In this document: one piece after another, positions 21,408 through 29,512 of the stretch
How the letters are laid out: the number at the start of each line of letters is the position of its first letter
Position numbering within the stretch: position 1 is the stretch's first letter
From: an uncultured Lachnospiraceae bacterium
GTDB lineage: Bacteria > Bacillota > Clostridia > Lachnospirales > Lachnospiraceae
Direction of reading: 5' to 3'
Assembly: GCA_910586315.1 (NCBI GenBank)
Contig: CAJUIP010000039.1
Location: 1 to 29,512 of the forward strand
Length of the DNA stretch: 29,512 bases
The notes under the pieces: model-generated
What the model saw: the letters and a program-made list of their open reading frames with translations, nothing else
Told to the model about the DNA's origin: nothing
Databases searched by the model: none
Position numbers and translations under genes: made by a program

Positions 21408-21429
21408 ATTTTCCTTCATATTCTTTTTT

Positions 21430-21970
21430 ATTGGCATAGCGCCTGTTTGTTGCGGAGGTATCCAAAGGGGCAGCGCCCCATTTGGCACACGACTTTGCGG
21501 CGCAGAGTGTAATGTGCTATACGCTTTGTCGGCGTTGCCTCGAAAATGCCGTTGCCGCCGCGGAGGGCAGAGGCATTTGAAGCGGCGGAAAACAGGGCTT
21601 TGGGGGGCCGGAAAACCATCTTAAGGCTTTACATCCCCCATCTGTTTTTGCTTATTTATACCACAGAGTCAAGAGCCTGGAAATAGCAAGTTTTTCGGAG
21701 TTCATGATGAACAAGCCCTTGAAAACCGAATGACCGGCCGAAAAGGAATATCCTGGCTGGGAAAGTGCGTCGTGACTCTGTAAGCTCTCCCTTATATTTT
21801 TCCTTATATTATATCTTCCCCATAGAGCATCACAGACTCCGATATGGGAAAAAAATGAGGGAAATGAAATCACATAAAACATACCACATTTTTAAAGCCT
21901 TATTAAATAATAATCTTTATATAATAAACAATTTTTTTAGACTTAAAAACAGCATTATGATACCGAAAAG
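21430..21970. other. Gene-free stretch with a GC-rich block
   Basis: No convincing gene on either strand. From about 21450 to 21620 the DNA is clearly richer in GC than its surroundings and can form GGGGCAGCGCCCC-type hairpins. A 63-codon open frame here has no ribosome binding site and reads like repeat-derived sequence. From 21880 to 21970 it is very AT-rich. Confidence 0.5.
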
Positions 21971-21977
21971 TATAGAA

Positions 21978-22019
21978 ACACCGGGGAATGATGACTGATA
22001 CATTGTCATTCCCCGGTGT
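21978..22019. terminator. typA terminator
   Basis: A perfect 14-bp stem ACACCGGGGAATGA / TCATTCCCCGGTGT around a 14-nt loop, 54 nt after the typA stop. T-runs are weak on both sides (TTTCTAT leftward). Confidence 0.65.
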
Positions 22020-22073
22020 CTGTTTCCATATTTATTCTCTTGCACGTACAGGGCGAGCAGGCTCCGTCCACCG

Positions 22074-23906
22074 TTATCTTTTACCGAACATGGCTCTCTT
22101 TCTTAAAGTCGGGTCCAGAATCTTCTTTCTGATTCTGAGGCTTTTTGGAGTTACCTCCAAAAGCTCGTCCGTGTCAATGAAGTCCAGACACTGCTCCAGG
22201 CTCATATCCTTGGGCGGAGTAAGCTTTAAGGCTTCATCGGCGCTGGAAGAACGGGTATTGGTAAGCTTCTTTGTCTTACATACATTTAATTCAATATCCT
22301 CCGCCTTAGGGCACTCGCCCACAACCATTCCTGAGTACACTCTGACGCCTGGTCCGATGAACAGGGTTCCTCTCTCCTGAGCATTAAAAAGACCATAGGT
22401 AATGGACTCACCCGCTTCAAAGGCAATCAAAGAACCGTTCTTTCTGTAATTGAGCTCTCCTTTAAAGGGTGCGTATCCGTCAAATATCGTATTGAGAATC
22501 CCGTTTCCCTTGGTATCCGTCATAAACTCTCCGCGGTAACCAATGAGACCTCTGGACGGAATGGAAAACTCCAGTCTTGTGTAACCGCCGTTGGCAGGAC
22601 TCATCCCCTGAAGCTCGCCCTTGCGGCTTGTGAGTTTCTGGATGACAGAACCAGAGAACTCCTCCGGCACATCCACGTAAGCTAACTCCATGGGCTCTAA
22701 CTTTCTGTTCCGTTCATCGTATTTATAGATGACTTCAGCCTTACTGACTGCAAACTCAAAACCCTCACGACGCATATTTTCAATCAGCACGGAAAGATGA
22801 AGCTCTCCCCGGCCGGAAACCTTAAAGCAGTCAGCGGAATCCGTTTCTTCCACCCGCAGGCTCACATCTGTATTTAACTCCCGGAACAGGCGGTCCCGGA
22901 TATGGCGGGAAGTAATATATTTTCCCTCCTGCCCTGCCAGGGGGCTGTCATTGACCATGAAATTCATGGAAATGGTCGGTTCGGAAATTTTCTGAAAGGG
23001 AATTGCCACCGGATTCTCCGGAGAACACAAGGTATCTCCGATATGAATATCCGGGATACCGGAAATAGCCACGATGGAACCGATTTCCGCACTTGGAACC
23101 TCCACCCGGTTTAAGCCGTCAAACTCATACAGTTTCCCGATTTTCACCTTTCTCTTCTTGTCAGGATCGTGGTGATTTACAATCACGCATTCCTGATTGT
23201 CCTTAACGGAGCCGTTGTCTATTTTTCCGATTCCAATTCGTCCCACATATTCGTTGTAATCAATGGTGCTTATAAGGACCTGGGTGTCAGCCCCGGGATC
23301 TCCCTCCGGCTCCGGAATATAATCAATGATGGTCTCAAACAGCGGACTCATATCCGTTTCCGGATCCTCCAGCGCTTTTTTTGCAAAACCTGCCCTTGCG
23401 GAAGCAAATACAAAAGGACAGTCAAGCTGTTCATCCGAAGCATCCAGATCCATGAAAAGTTCCAGAGTCTCGTCAATCACATCCGCGGGTCTTGCCTCCG
23501 GACGATCAATCTTATTGATGCACACGATAACGCGAAGGTCTAGTTCCAGGGCTTTTTGAAGCACAAATTTCGTTTGGGGCATTGGTCCCTCAAAGGCATC
23601 CACCACCAGAATGACGCCGTCCACCATCTTAAGGACACGCTCTACTTCGCCACCAAAATCTGCGTGGCCTGGCGTATCGATGATGTTGATTTTCACTCCC
23701 TTATAAAAAACTGCCGTATTTTTAGATAAAATGGTAATTCCGCGTTCCCTCTCAATATCGTTGGAGTCCATGACACGCTCCACCACTTCCTGATTGGCGC
23801 GGAATACACCGCTCTGTCTTAAAAGCTGATCCACAAGTGTGGTTTTGCCATGATCTACATGAGCGATGATTGCTACATTCCTGATGTCTTCGCGTTTTAT
23901 TTTCAT
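22074..23906 (-). CDS. typA: Ribosome-associated GTPase TypA/BipA
   Basis: A 610-residue translational GTPase of the EF-G superfamily, involved in 50S assembly and stress growth. G1 AHVDHGKTT (15-23), the switch I motif RERGITI, G3 DTPGHADFGGEV and G4 NKIDRPEARP are all present. Domain II and the two alpha-beta domains follow, ending in the BipA-specific C-terminal domain (ITYGLFNAQERGTLFIGPG, LTNTRSSSADEALKL). AGAGG precedes ATG 23906. Length is typical. Confidence 0.97.
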   Translation of the reverse strand: MKIKREDIRNVAIIAHVDHGKTTLVDQLLRQSGVFRANQEVVERVMDSNDIERERGITILSKNTAVFYKGVKINIIDTPGHADFGGEVERVLKMVDGVILVVDAFEGPMPQTKFVLQKALELDLRVIVCINKIDRPEARPADVIDETLELFMDLDASDEQLDCPFVFASARAGFAKKALEDPETDMSPLFETIIDYIPEPEGDPGADTQVLISTIDYNEYVGRIGIGKIDNGSVKDNQECVIVNHHDPDKKRKVKIGKLYEFDGLNRVEVPSAEIGSIVAISGIPDIHIGDTLCSPENPVAIPFQKISEPTISMNFMVNDSPLAGQEGKYITSRHIRDRLFRELNTDVSLRVEETDSADCFKVSGRGELHLSVLIENMRREGFEFAVSKAEVIYKYDERNRKLEPMELAYVDVPEEFSGSVIQKLTSRKGELQGMSPANGGYTRLEFSIPSRGLIGYRGEFMTDTKGNGILNTIFDGYAPFKGELNYRKNGSLIAFEAGESITYGLFNAQERGTLFIGPGVRVYSGMVVGECPKAEDIELNVCKTKKLTNTRSSSADEALKLTPPKDMSLEQCLDFIDTDELLEVTPKSLRIRKKILDPTLRKRAMFGKR

Positions 23907-23951
23907 AAGAATCCTCTTTCCATACGTTTAATTCCTTTTACTCGACACACG

Positions 23952-23980
23952 ATTATAGCATTATGACTGACAAATTGCAA
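23952..23980 (-). promoter_or_regulatory. typA promoter
   Basis: TTGCAA (23980-23975), a 17-nt spacer ending TGC and TATAAT (23957-23952), an extended -10 promoter of the same form as the two small-RNA promoters in the prophage. Confidence 0.65.
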
Positions 23981-23987
23981 TAAAAAC

Positions 23988-24644
23988 TTACTCTTCAAAC
24001 AAAATCACTTCTTTATTAAGAAGACCAAACCAGATCTCATCACCTTTTTCAATTCTGGCGCCGCCGGCCGTCCCTTCCGTGATTTTGTTTTCCAAGCTTT
24101 CATAATCACCCACCGGAACCAAAAGCTTAAATTCCACCTTGTCCGTGTAGATGGAATCCAGAACCGTGATGCCCGCCTGGCCGAGAATATACTGGATTTT
24201 TCCGACCCCGGTGTAATCCGTCTGAACCGTCATCTGGAAGGCACGGCGCTTTTCCACCACCTGGCTCATGGAAAGCCCTTCTTTCACCGCGCCGGAGTAG
24301 GCCCGCACAAGCCCGCCAGTTCCAAGAAGAGTTCCGCCGAAGTACCGGGTCACCACCACACAAAGGTCATGGATGTCCTCTCCCAAAAGCACATCCAGCA
24401 TGGGACGTCCTGCTGTCTGGGCCGGCTCTCCGTCGTCACTACACCTGGTGAGCTCATGATTCCTTCCTATTGTAAACGCAGAGCAGTTGTGGGATGCATC
24501 CCAGTATTTTTTCTTCATTTCCGCAATAAATAAAGACGCTTCCGCCTCGGTTTTTACCGGTCTTACCGTTGCAATAAACCGCGATTTTTTCACTTCGGTC
24601 TCGGCTTCACCGCCGCCATACAGAATTTTATAACTGTCCGCCAT
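23988..24644 (-). CDS. yigZ: YigZ/IMPACT family protein
   Basis: A 218-residue member of the YigZ/IMPACT (UPF0029) family. The N-terminal domain has the hallmark EVKKSRFIATVRPV, KKKYWDASHNCSAF, the strongly conserved SDDGEPAQTAGRPML, and VTRYFGGTLLGTGGLVRAYS. A C-terminal DUF1949 ferredoxin-like domain follows from about residue 140. The start MADSYKILYGGGE at 24644 is chosen because family members begin there and AAAGGAGA lies upstream; the longer frame lacks support. The function is poorly defined, possibly linked to translation control. Confidence 0.9.
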   Translation of the reverse strand: MADSYKILYGGGEAETEVKKSRFIATVRPVKTEAEASLFIAEMKKKYWDASHNCSAFTIGRNHELTRCSDDGEPAQTAGRPMLDVLLGEDIHDLCVVVTRYFGGTLLGTGGLVRAYSGAVKEGLSMSQVVEKRRAFQMTVQTDYTGVGKIQYILGQAGITVLDSIYTDKVEFKLLVPVGDYESLENKITEGTAGGARIEKGDEIWFGLLNKEVILFEE

Positions 24645-24807
24645 TTTTCTGCTGTCTCCTTTTTCCAGAATAAAATCTGCACATTTATGTCCGTATCTTT
24701 TTAAAAACGTAACTTTTTCTTCATATTTCCCCACTTTGTCGTCAAAAATATCATAATACAAACCAAACTTTTCCACAATAGGTATTTATTATTCTTTCAA
24801 ACTTTGA

Positions 24808-24813
24808 TATAAT
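24808..24813 (+). promoter_or_regulatory. -10 element of the PBP1A gene
   Basis: A consensus TATAAT lies 58 nt before the PBP start codon. The -35 at 17 nt distance is weak (TTTATT), so confidence is limited. Confidence 0.4.
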
Positions 24814-24871
24814 GTTTCCGTTGGAATACGCCGGTTCGGCGGTATTCCCGCATAAAAAGGAGGCTTCCTGA

Positions 24872-27544
24872 ATGAATTATGGAAAACGTGAAGTAACCCG
24901 GAAGCTTAGAAAGACCAGTTCCAAAGCAGAAAAAATTGCATCCAAGATGGTTCTTCTGTTTGTGAAGATCGCCCTGGTTTTGTGTTCCTTCTGCCTGGTT
25001 CTGGCTGTCAGTCTGGGTTATGGAGTATTCAAAGGGGTCATAGACTCCGCCCCCGAAATCGACGTGGCCAGCATTGAGCCCAGCGGCTTTGCGACCATGG
25101 TATACGACAGTAAGGGGAATCTTACGGAAACCCTTGTAAAATCCGGAGCCAACCGTCTGGAGGCAACGTACGAAGAGCTGCCCCAATGCCTCATTGACGC
25201 ATTCGTCGCCATTGAGGACGCCAGGTTCTGGACCCATAAGGGCGTGGATATCCGCTCCATGATGCGTGCGGTTGTGGGTGTCCTGACGGGAGATTCCAGC
25301 GCCGGAGGCGGCAGTACCCTGACCCAGCAGTTAATTAAAAATAATGTATTTGCCGGAGGAAATGAAGATACCTTTGGCGAAAAGCTGGAACGTAAAATCC
25401 AGGAGCAATACCTGGCCATCCAGCTTGAAAAAACCATGGATAAGAAAATTATCCTGAAGAACTACTTAAATACCATCAATCTCGGCAACAATACCCTGGG
25501 AGTAAAGGCCGCGGCCAAACGATACTTTGATAAGGACGTTTCCGAGCTGACGCTTTCAGAGGCAACCGTGATCGCAGGTATCACCCAGAACCCCTCAAAG
25601 TACAATCCGCTCTCCGAAAAGGGCCGCGTCAACAATGAGGAAAAGCGGCGCGTCATTCTTCAGTACATGTACGAACAGGGAAAAATCGAAAAGAAAGACC
25701 AGGAAGAAGCTCTGGCAGACGATGTGTATTCCAGAATCCAGAATGTGGATCTGGTGACCAAGGAAAGTCAGAATCCCTATTCCTATTTTACAGACGAACT
25801 GACCGAGCAGGTAATCAAAGCGCTTCAGGAAAAGAAAGGCTATACGGTAACGCAGGCTTCCAACCTGTTATATTCCGGCGGCCTGTCCATCTTCACCACC
25901 CAGGATCCGGATCTTCAGGCTGTTGTGGATGAAGAAATCAATAATCCTGACAACTATGATGTGGTGTACTATTCTGTGGATTACAGGCTGTCTGTTCAGC
26001 ATGAAGACGGGACGACCACCAACTACTCCACTGAAAGCATGAGGAGCTATTTTAAGAATGATCTCGGAAAATCCTCCTACAACGGCCTGTTCAATACGAA
26101 AGAAGAGGCGGCTGAAGCCATCGAAACCTATAAAACCGCCATGGTAGAAGAGGATGATACGGTTCTTGGTGAATCTGTCCACTATATTTTGCAGCCGCAG
26201 ATTTCCTATGTGCTCATGGACCACACTACGGGCTATGTAAAGGCCTTAAGCGGCGGCCGCGGCGCCAAGGAAGTGAGCCTCTCCTTAAACCGCGCTACAA
26301 ACACCTTAAGACAGCCGGGCTCCACCTTCAAGGTTATTACTGCTTTCGCACCTGCCCTTGACACCTGCGGCGCCACCTTAAGCACCGTATATTATGACGC
26401 GCCCTATACGGTTGGTTCAAAAACCTTCCGGAACTGGTACTCCAACAAAGGTTATCTCGGTTACAGCACCATCCGTGACGGCATTGTTTATTCCATGAAT
26501 ATTGTTGCTGTGCGGTGTATGATGGAAACGGTAAGTCCACAGCTTGGAGTAGAATATGCAAGGAATTTCGGAATCACGTCTCTGACAGAATCCGATTATA
26601 ATGCGGCCACCGCCTTAGGCGGTATTACCAAGGGCGTTTCCAATCTGGAGCTGACAGCCGCCTATGCCACTATCGCCAATGGCGGCATTTATACCAAGCC
26701 CGTGTTCTTTACAAAGATTTTGGACCATAACGGAAAGGTTCTCCTGGAAAACGAACCGGAAACCAAACGGGTATTAAAGGATTCCACCGCTTTCCTTTTA
26801 ACGGATGCCTTGTCCCAGTCCATGGAAGGAAGCCGGATGTACTCTTCGGCCGGAGTCAACTTAAATTCCACCAGCGCCGTGGCCAATATTCCCGGTATGT
26901 CAAACGCAGGTAAATCCGGCACCACCACTAGTAACAATGACATTTGGTTTGTGGGCTTTACGCCTTACTATACTGCCGGAATCTGGTCCGGATGCGACGA
27001 TAACCAGAAAATTTCCGCCATCGGAAGCAGTACTTCCTACCACAAAATCATTTGGAGGAAAATCATGACCAGAATCCATGAGGGAATGGCCGATACCGGC
27101 TTTGAAGTGCCTTCCTCCATAGAGCAGGCCGCAGTGTGCCGAAAATCCGGTATGCTGCCAAGTCCCGGAGTTTGTGAGGCGGATCCGAGAGGAAGCGCTG
27201 TTCACACAGAATATTTTGCAAAAGGAACCGCTCCCACAGAAGTGTGCGACCATCATGTGAAATACACAGTCTGCGCGGAATCCGGCGGCATTCCCACAGA
27301 ATACTGTCCGGAAGAATCCAGGGTTTCCAGAACCTTTATGGTAATTCCCGACGGGGAAAGCGGAGGCACGGATGATACCCATTACCGGATGCCCGGCACC
27401 TGCCCAATACACACCCAGGCCGCTGTGGTTATTCCGGAGGAAACTACCGCCGAAAGTCCGGAAGTTCCGGAAACAACAGCTCCCTTTATCCCCAGCTCCC
27501 CGCTGGAAGACATTTATATTCCAAAAGGCCCCGGATATCAATAG
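24872..27544 (+). CDS. Bifunctional class A penicillin-binding protein 1A
   Basis: An 890-residue peptidoglycan synthase. A cytosolic basic N-terminus precedes one transmembrane helix (about 27-52). The GT51 glycosyltransferase domain (about 85-270) has the catalytic Glu in AIEDARFWTHKGVD (E115) and GGGSTLTQQLIKN. The transpeptidase domain has S484-TFK in RQPGSTFKV, SMN at 541-543 and KSGT at 681-684. The C-terminal 150 residues are Cys-rich (CRKSGMLPSPGVCEADPRG; CAESGGIPTEYCPEES), typical of clostridial PBP1A, and end in a Pro-rich tail. AAGGAGG lies 6 nt before the ATG. It is transcribed alone. Confidence 0.95.
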   Translation: MNYGKREVTRKLRKTSSKAEKIASKMVLLFVKIALVLCSFCLVLAVSLGYGVFKGVIDSAPEIDVASIEPSGFATMVYDSKGNLTETLVKSGANRLEATYEELPQCLIDAFVAIEDARFWTHKGVDIRSMMRAVVGVLTGDSSAGGGSTLTQQLIKNNVFAGGNEDTFGEKLERKIQEQYLAIQLEKTMDKKIILKNYLNTINLGNNTLGVKAAAKRYFDKDVSELTLSEATVIAGITQNPSKYNPLSEKGRVNNEEKRRVILQYMYEQGKIEKKDQEEALADDVYSRIQNVDLVTKESQNPYSYFTDELTEQVIKALQEKKGYTVTQASNLLYSGGLSIFTTQDPDLQAVVDEEINNPDNYDVVYYSVDYRLSVQHEDGTTTNYSTESMRSYFKNDLGKSSYNGLFNTKEEAAEAIETYKTAMVEEDDTVLGESVHYILQPQISYVLMDHTTGYVKALSGGRGAKEVSLSLNRATNTLRQPGSTFKVITAFAPALDTCGATLSTVYYDAPYTVGSKTFRNWYSNKGYLGYSTIRDGIVYSMNIVAVRCMMETVSPQLGVEYARNFGITSLTESDYNAATALGGITKGVSNLELTAAYATIANGGIYTKPVFFTKILDHNGKVLLENEPETKRVLKDSTAFLLTDALSQSMEGSRMYSSAGVNLNSTSAVANIPGMSNAGKSGTTTSNNDIWFVGFTPYYTAGIWSGCDDNQKISAIGSSTSYHKIIWRKIMTRIHEGMADTGFEVPSSIEQAAVCRKSGMLPSPGVCEADPRGSAVHTEYFAKGTAPTEVCDHHVKYTVCAESGGIPTEYCPEESRVSRTFMVIPDGESGGTDDTHYRMPGTCPIHTQAAVVIPEETTAESPEVPETTAPFIPSSPLEDIYIPKGPGYQ

Positions 27545-27598
27545 ATGTAAAGATGCAGAAACCAAGCTGGTTGGTTTCCTGTAAAATTGAATTCAAAG

Positions 27599-27644
27599 GA
27601 GTACCGCCTCATTATTAAAAAGACAATGCGGCGGCACTCTTTTT
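27599..27644 (+). terminator. PBP1A terminator
   Basis: GAGT-A-CCGCC-T-CATT pairs with AATG-C-GGCGG-C-ACTC and is followed by TTTTT. A smaller hairpin, GAAACCAA / TTGGTTTC (27559-27579), lies just before it without a T-run. Confidence 0.7.
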
Positions 27645-27785
27645 CACTTCCTGGAAAACTATGTGCAGTATCTGACAACCATGGACATGAGACGCTTTTG
27701 CATCCGGTACGCGGCCTCGCGGGGAACATGGCGAATCAGAAGATTATTCAACAGACTTCATTATGGTTTTTTATACATTTAAAAA

Positions 27786-27817
27786 CCGCAACCCCTTGAT
27801 TTCTCAAAGGATTGCGG
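27786..27817 (-). terminator. Terminator of the RidA-threonine-synthase operon
   Basis: Leftward, CCGCAATCCTTTGA / TCAAGGGGTTGCGG with a GAAA loop and one mismatch, followed by TTTTTAAA, 22 nt after the gene stop. Confidence 0.85.
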
Positions 27818-27838
27818 CGCTTAAAAACCAATCTTATA

Positions 27839-28933
27839 TCAATGGTCAGATTTTAATCCTGCTCCGCACATCGTAATCAGGCAATCTGGCGTTTCCCCGT
27901 AAAGCTCCACGTAGTGCAGATACGCCGCATAATTCGCAGCGGTAGTATGTTCACAATAGATGCCATTCGCCGCCAGAAACGCCCTGGCTTCCAGAATTTT
28001 ATCTTCCGGGGCATGGACAAAGCGAATCCCGTATTTTCTAGCAAGCCACAATATCGTTTCGCCCCGAAGCGGCTTGCCAATGGCAATGCCCTCCGCCAGC
28101 GTAGGGGCAGGAGATACTTCCGTTGGAACCTCTGACCCGCTTTTTACGCTTTGCAGTAACGGGTCACAGTTTTCCGACTGCAGGGCGATAATCTGCGGCA
28201 TCCTCTCAATCACGCCGCTCGATAAAAGGTGCTCCAAGGCATAAACCACACCCAGGAACAAGGTACCATTCCCCACCGGCACAACGATGTTTTGCGGGAT
28301 CCTACCAAGCTGTTCGTAAACCTCATAAATGTAGGTTTTTGTCCCTTCGTAGAAAAAAGGATTATAAACATGATTCGCATAGTAAACGCCTTCCCGCTCT
28401 ACCTTTTCGCGGCAGACCTCCGCACAGTGATCGCGGGAACCAGGTACAACCGTGCAGACAGCCCCATGAGCGCGGATCATATCAATTTTTTTCGGAGAAG
28501 TCCCCTCCGGAACGAAAATTTCGCAACAGATTCCCGCCCTGGCACAGTACGCCGCCACAGCGTTGCCGGCGTTGCCGCTGCTGTCCTGAACCACCTGCGT
28601 CACTCCAATGGATTTGCAATGTGCAATCAGTACCGCGGCCCCACGGTCCTTAAAAGAAAGCGTTGGCATAAAATAATCCATTTTCAGAAGAACATCTTCG
28701 TTTAACCGGATTACCGGCGTCATCCCCTCCCCCAGTGAAATGTCTTTCCAGCAATCGTTCTCCAGCGCCATGAATTTTCTGTACCGGAAAAGGCTCCATT
28801 CCTGCCGGTCAATTTGTTCCTCTGAAAATGTTGGAGGGTGATAGTCCAGTTCCCATAGTCCGCCACAATCGCACTTGGGTCTGCGCGTGGAAACGGGCGC
28901 TTTTTTACCACACTTTGCACAAATAAAATTCAC
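27839..28933 (-). CDS. Threonine-synthase-like PLP enzyme
   Basis: A 364-residue fold-type II PLP enzyme of the threonine synthase family. The N-terminal zinc-ribbon (C5, C8, C21, C23) is followed by GEGMTPVIRL, the PLP lysine K95 in TLSFKDRGA, the phosphate loop SSGNAGN (118-124), VPVGNGTLFLG and a C-terminal CGAGLKS. True ThrC has TGHGLKD there, so the substrate may differ from O-phosphohomoserine. It starts with GTG at 28933, overlapping the upstream RidA-like stop codon by 4 nt (GTGA), so the two are translationally coupled. RidA proteins remove reactive enamines made by PLP enzymes, which fits the pairing. Confidence 0.85.
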   Translation of the reverse strand: MNFICAKCGKKAPVSTRRPKCDCGGLWELDYHPPTFSEEQIDRQEWSLFRYRKFMALENDCWKDISLGEGMTPVIRLNEDVLLKMDYFMPTLSFKDRGAAVLIAHCKSIGVTQVVQDSSGNAGNAVAAYCARAGICCEIFVPEGTSPKKIDMIRAHGAVCTVVPGSRDHCAEVCREKVEREGVYYANHVYNPFFYEGTKTYIYEVYEQLGRIPQNIVVPVGNGTLFLGVVYALEHLLSSGVIERMPQIIALQSENCDPLLQSVKSGSEVPTEVSPAPTLAEGIAIGKPLRGETILWLARKYGIRFVHAPEDKILEARAFLAANGIYCEHTTAANYAAYLHYVELYGETPDCLITMCGAGLKSDH

Positions 28934-29166
28934 GCTTCCTCACCTACTTCCGCAACCGCCTCGATCTCCACCAAAGCGCCATAGTGCAGTTCCTTTGTAG
29001 GCACGACCACTCTGGCCGGCCTGTGATGCCCAAAATATTCCGCGTACAATTCGTTAATTTTCTCCCAATACTTCATATCGGGGATATAGAGCAATCCTCT
29101 TGAAATTATGCCAGGGGCATAGTGCCCGGCCTTTTTTCGCTTATTCTCCAAAACAGTTTCTTTCAT
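28930..29166 (-). CDS. RidA-like protein with internal deletion
   Basis: A 78-residue protein whose two ends match the RidA/YjgF/UK114 family. The N-terminus (MKETVLENKRKKAGHYAPGI, then GLLYI) corresponds to the first 25 residues. It continues at once into PDMKYWEKINELYAEYFG, PARVVV and ALVEIEAVAEV, the normal C-terminal third. About 50 middle residues of the usual 125-130 are missing without a frameshift. The Arg of PAR and the Glu of VEIEAVA, linked to the active site, remain. AAGGAGG lies 9 nt before the ATG, so it is probably still translated; whether it folds is doubtful. Confidence 0.7.
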   Translation of the reverse strand: MKETVLENKRKKAGHYAPGIISRGLLYIPDMKYWEKINELYAEYFGHHRPARVVVPTKELHYGALVEIEAVAEVGEEA

Positions 29167-29285
29167 GGCGTTTCGCCTCCTTAAAAATGTGAGTGATTGA
29201 AAAACTTTTGGAAATCCCATCATACAGCCCTTACGGGAATTGACTGCCCATTTGCATGATAGTCTTCCGCTTATACGATATATAA

Positions 29286-29313
29286 ATCATATAAGACCAT
29301 TATAAAATGTCAA
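29286..29313 (-). promoter_or_regulatory. Promoter of the RidA-threonine-synthase operon
   Basis: On the minus strand TTGACA (29313-29308), a 16-nt spacer and TATGAT (29291-29286). It leaves a leader of about 110 nt before the start codon, in which I see no known riboswitch. Confidence 0.55.
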
Positions 29314-29483
29314 GTATTTTTTGGTTCTTTCCATTGTCTGTTGATTCAACAGCGTTCCAGAATCAAAATATCCAGGAATGCTGTATCTGTCAGGCTGAGA
29401 ATGCTATCATTTCAACAAACCATAGAAAGAACCTGTTTTTTAAATCTTTCCATAATTAATAGTAACAGATAATATGTAGTGAC

Positions 29484-29502
29484 GGGAGGTGTAACATCTC
29501 CC
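29484..29502. promoter_or_regulatory. 19-bp palindrome, possible operator
   Basis: GGGAGGTGTAACATCTCCC has 9-bp arms with one mismatch around a central A. The region 29314-29512 has no gene. It could be an operator for a gene beyond the window or part of a terminator. Confidence 0.35.
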
Positions 29503-29512
29503 AAAAAGCAAA

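Noticed and set aside
21428..21619. A 63-codon minus-strand ORF upstream of the beta-lactamase-like gene
   Set aside because: No ribosome binding site, and it lies inside the GC-rich repeat-like block.

Overview
The window is a low-to-mid GC Firmicutes chromosome, most likely a Lachnospiraceae (Clostridium/Enterocloster-like) gut anaerobe. This rests on the gene set and signals: a Phe T-box leader, AGGAGG ribosome binding sites, GTG/TTG starts, an rnr-smpB-ssrA cluster, a tmRNA tag ending in LAYAA, and clostridial-type PBP1A and class D beta-lactamase proteins. The genus assignment is inference.

Region 1 (1 to about 8,967) is the right end of an integrated temperate phage or phage-like element. 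The leftward early genes run from a Cro-like repressor (3575-3814) through small HTH and unknown genes to an SMC-type ATPase (19-1311). The rightward lysogeny block is an ImmR-type repressor, an ImmA metalloprotease and a lipoprotein. Next comes a cargo segment of a coiled-coil protein and two Uma2 nuclease-fold proteins, then a tyrosine integrase that lies next to the 3' end of the tmRNA gene. The element therefore probably used ssrA as its attachment site; its other end is outside the window.

The most unusual part is the cargo segment (5583-7770). Two 124-bp direct repeats, about 92% identical, each hold an extended -10 promoter that reads at once into a strong two-way terminator, so each could encode an RNA of about 54 nt. 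Copy A faces the remnant of a tiny membrane-peptide gene, as in type I (Fst-like) toxin-antitoxin loci; copy B has no toxin. Downstream of each copy are solitary sequences resembling subtype I-C CRISPR repeats: one at 5885-5917 and two at 7659-7757 spaced exactly 66 bp apart. No cas operon is present. These could be RNA anti-CRISPR repeat mimics, a phage mini-array, or decayed array debris.

Region 2 (8,968-18,210) is conserved chromosome, mostly on the minus strand: ssrA, smpB, rnr, secG, eno, pheT and pheS, with a T-box leader upstream of pheS. SmpB, tmRNA and RNase R form the trans-translation and mRNA-quality-control set. Unusual DNA here includes a 93-bp tandem duplication between rnr and smpB, a hairpin that buries the eno ribosome binding site at the very 5' end of its predicted mRNA, and a 120-bp MITE-like inverted-repeat unit between pheS and pheT.

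Region 3 (18,211-29,512) is a mixed housekeeping stretch: mgsA, a second coiled-coil protein related to the prophage one, a DUF523/TudS-like protein, a lipoprotein class D beta-lactamase homologue, typA, a YigZ/IMPACT protein, a bifunctional PBP1A, and an operon of an internally deleted RidA-like protein with a threonine-synthase-like PLP enzyme.
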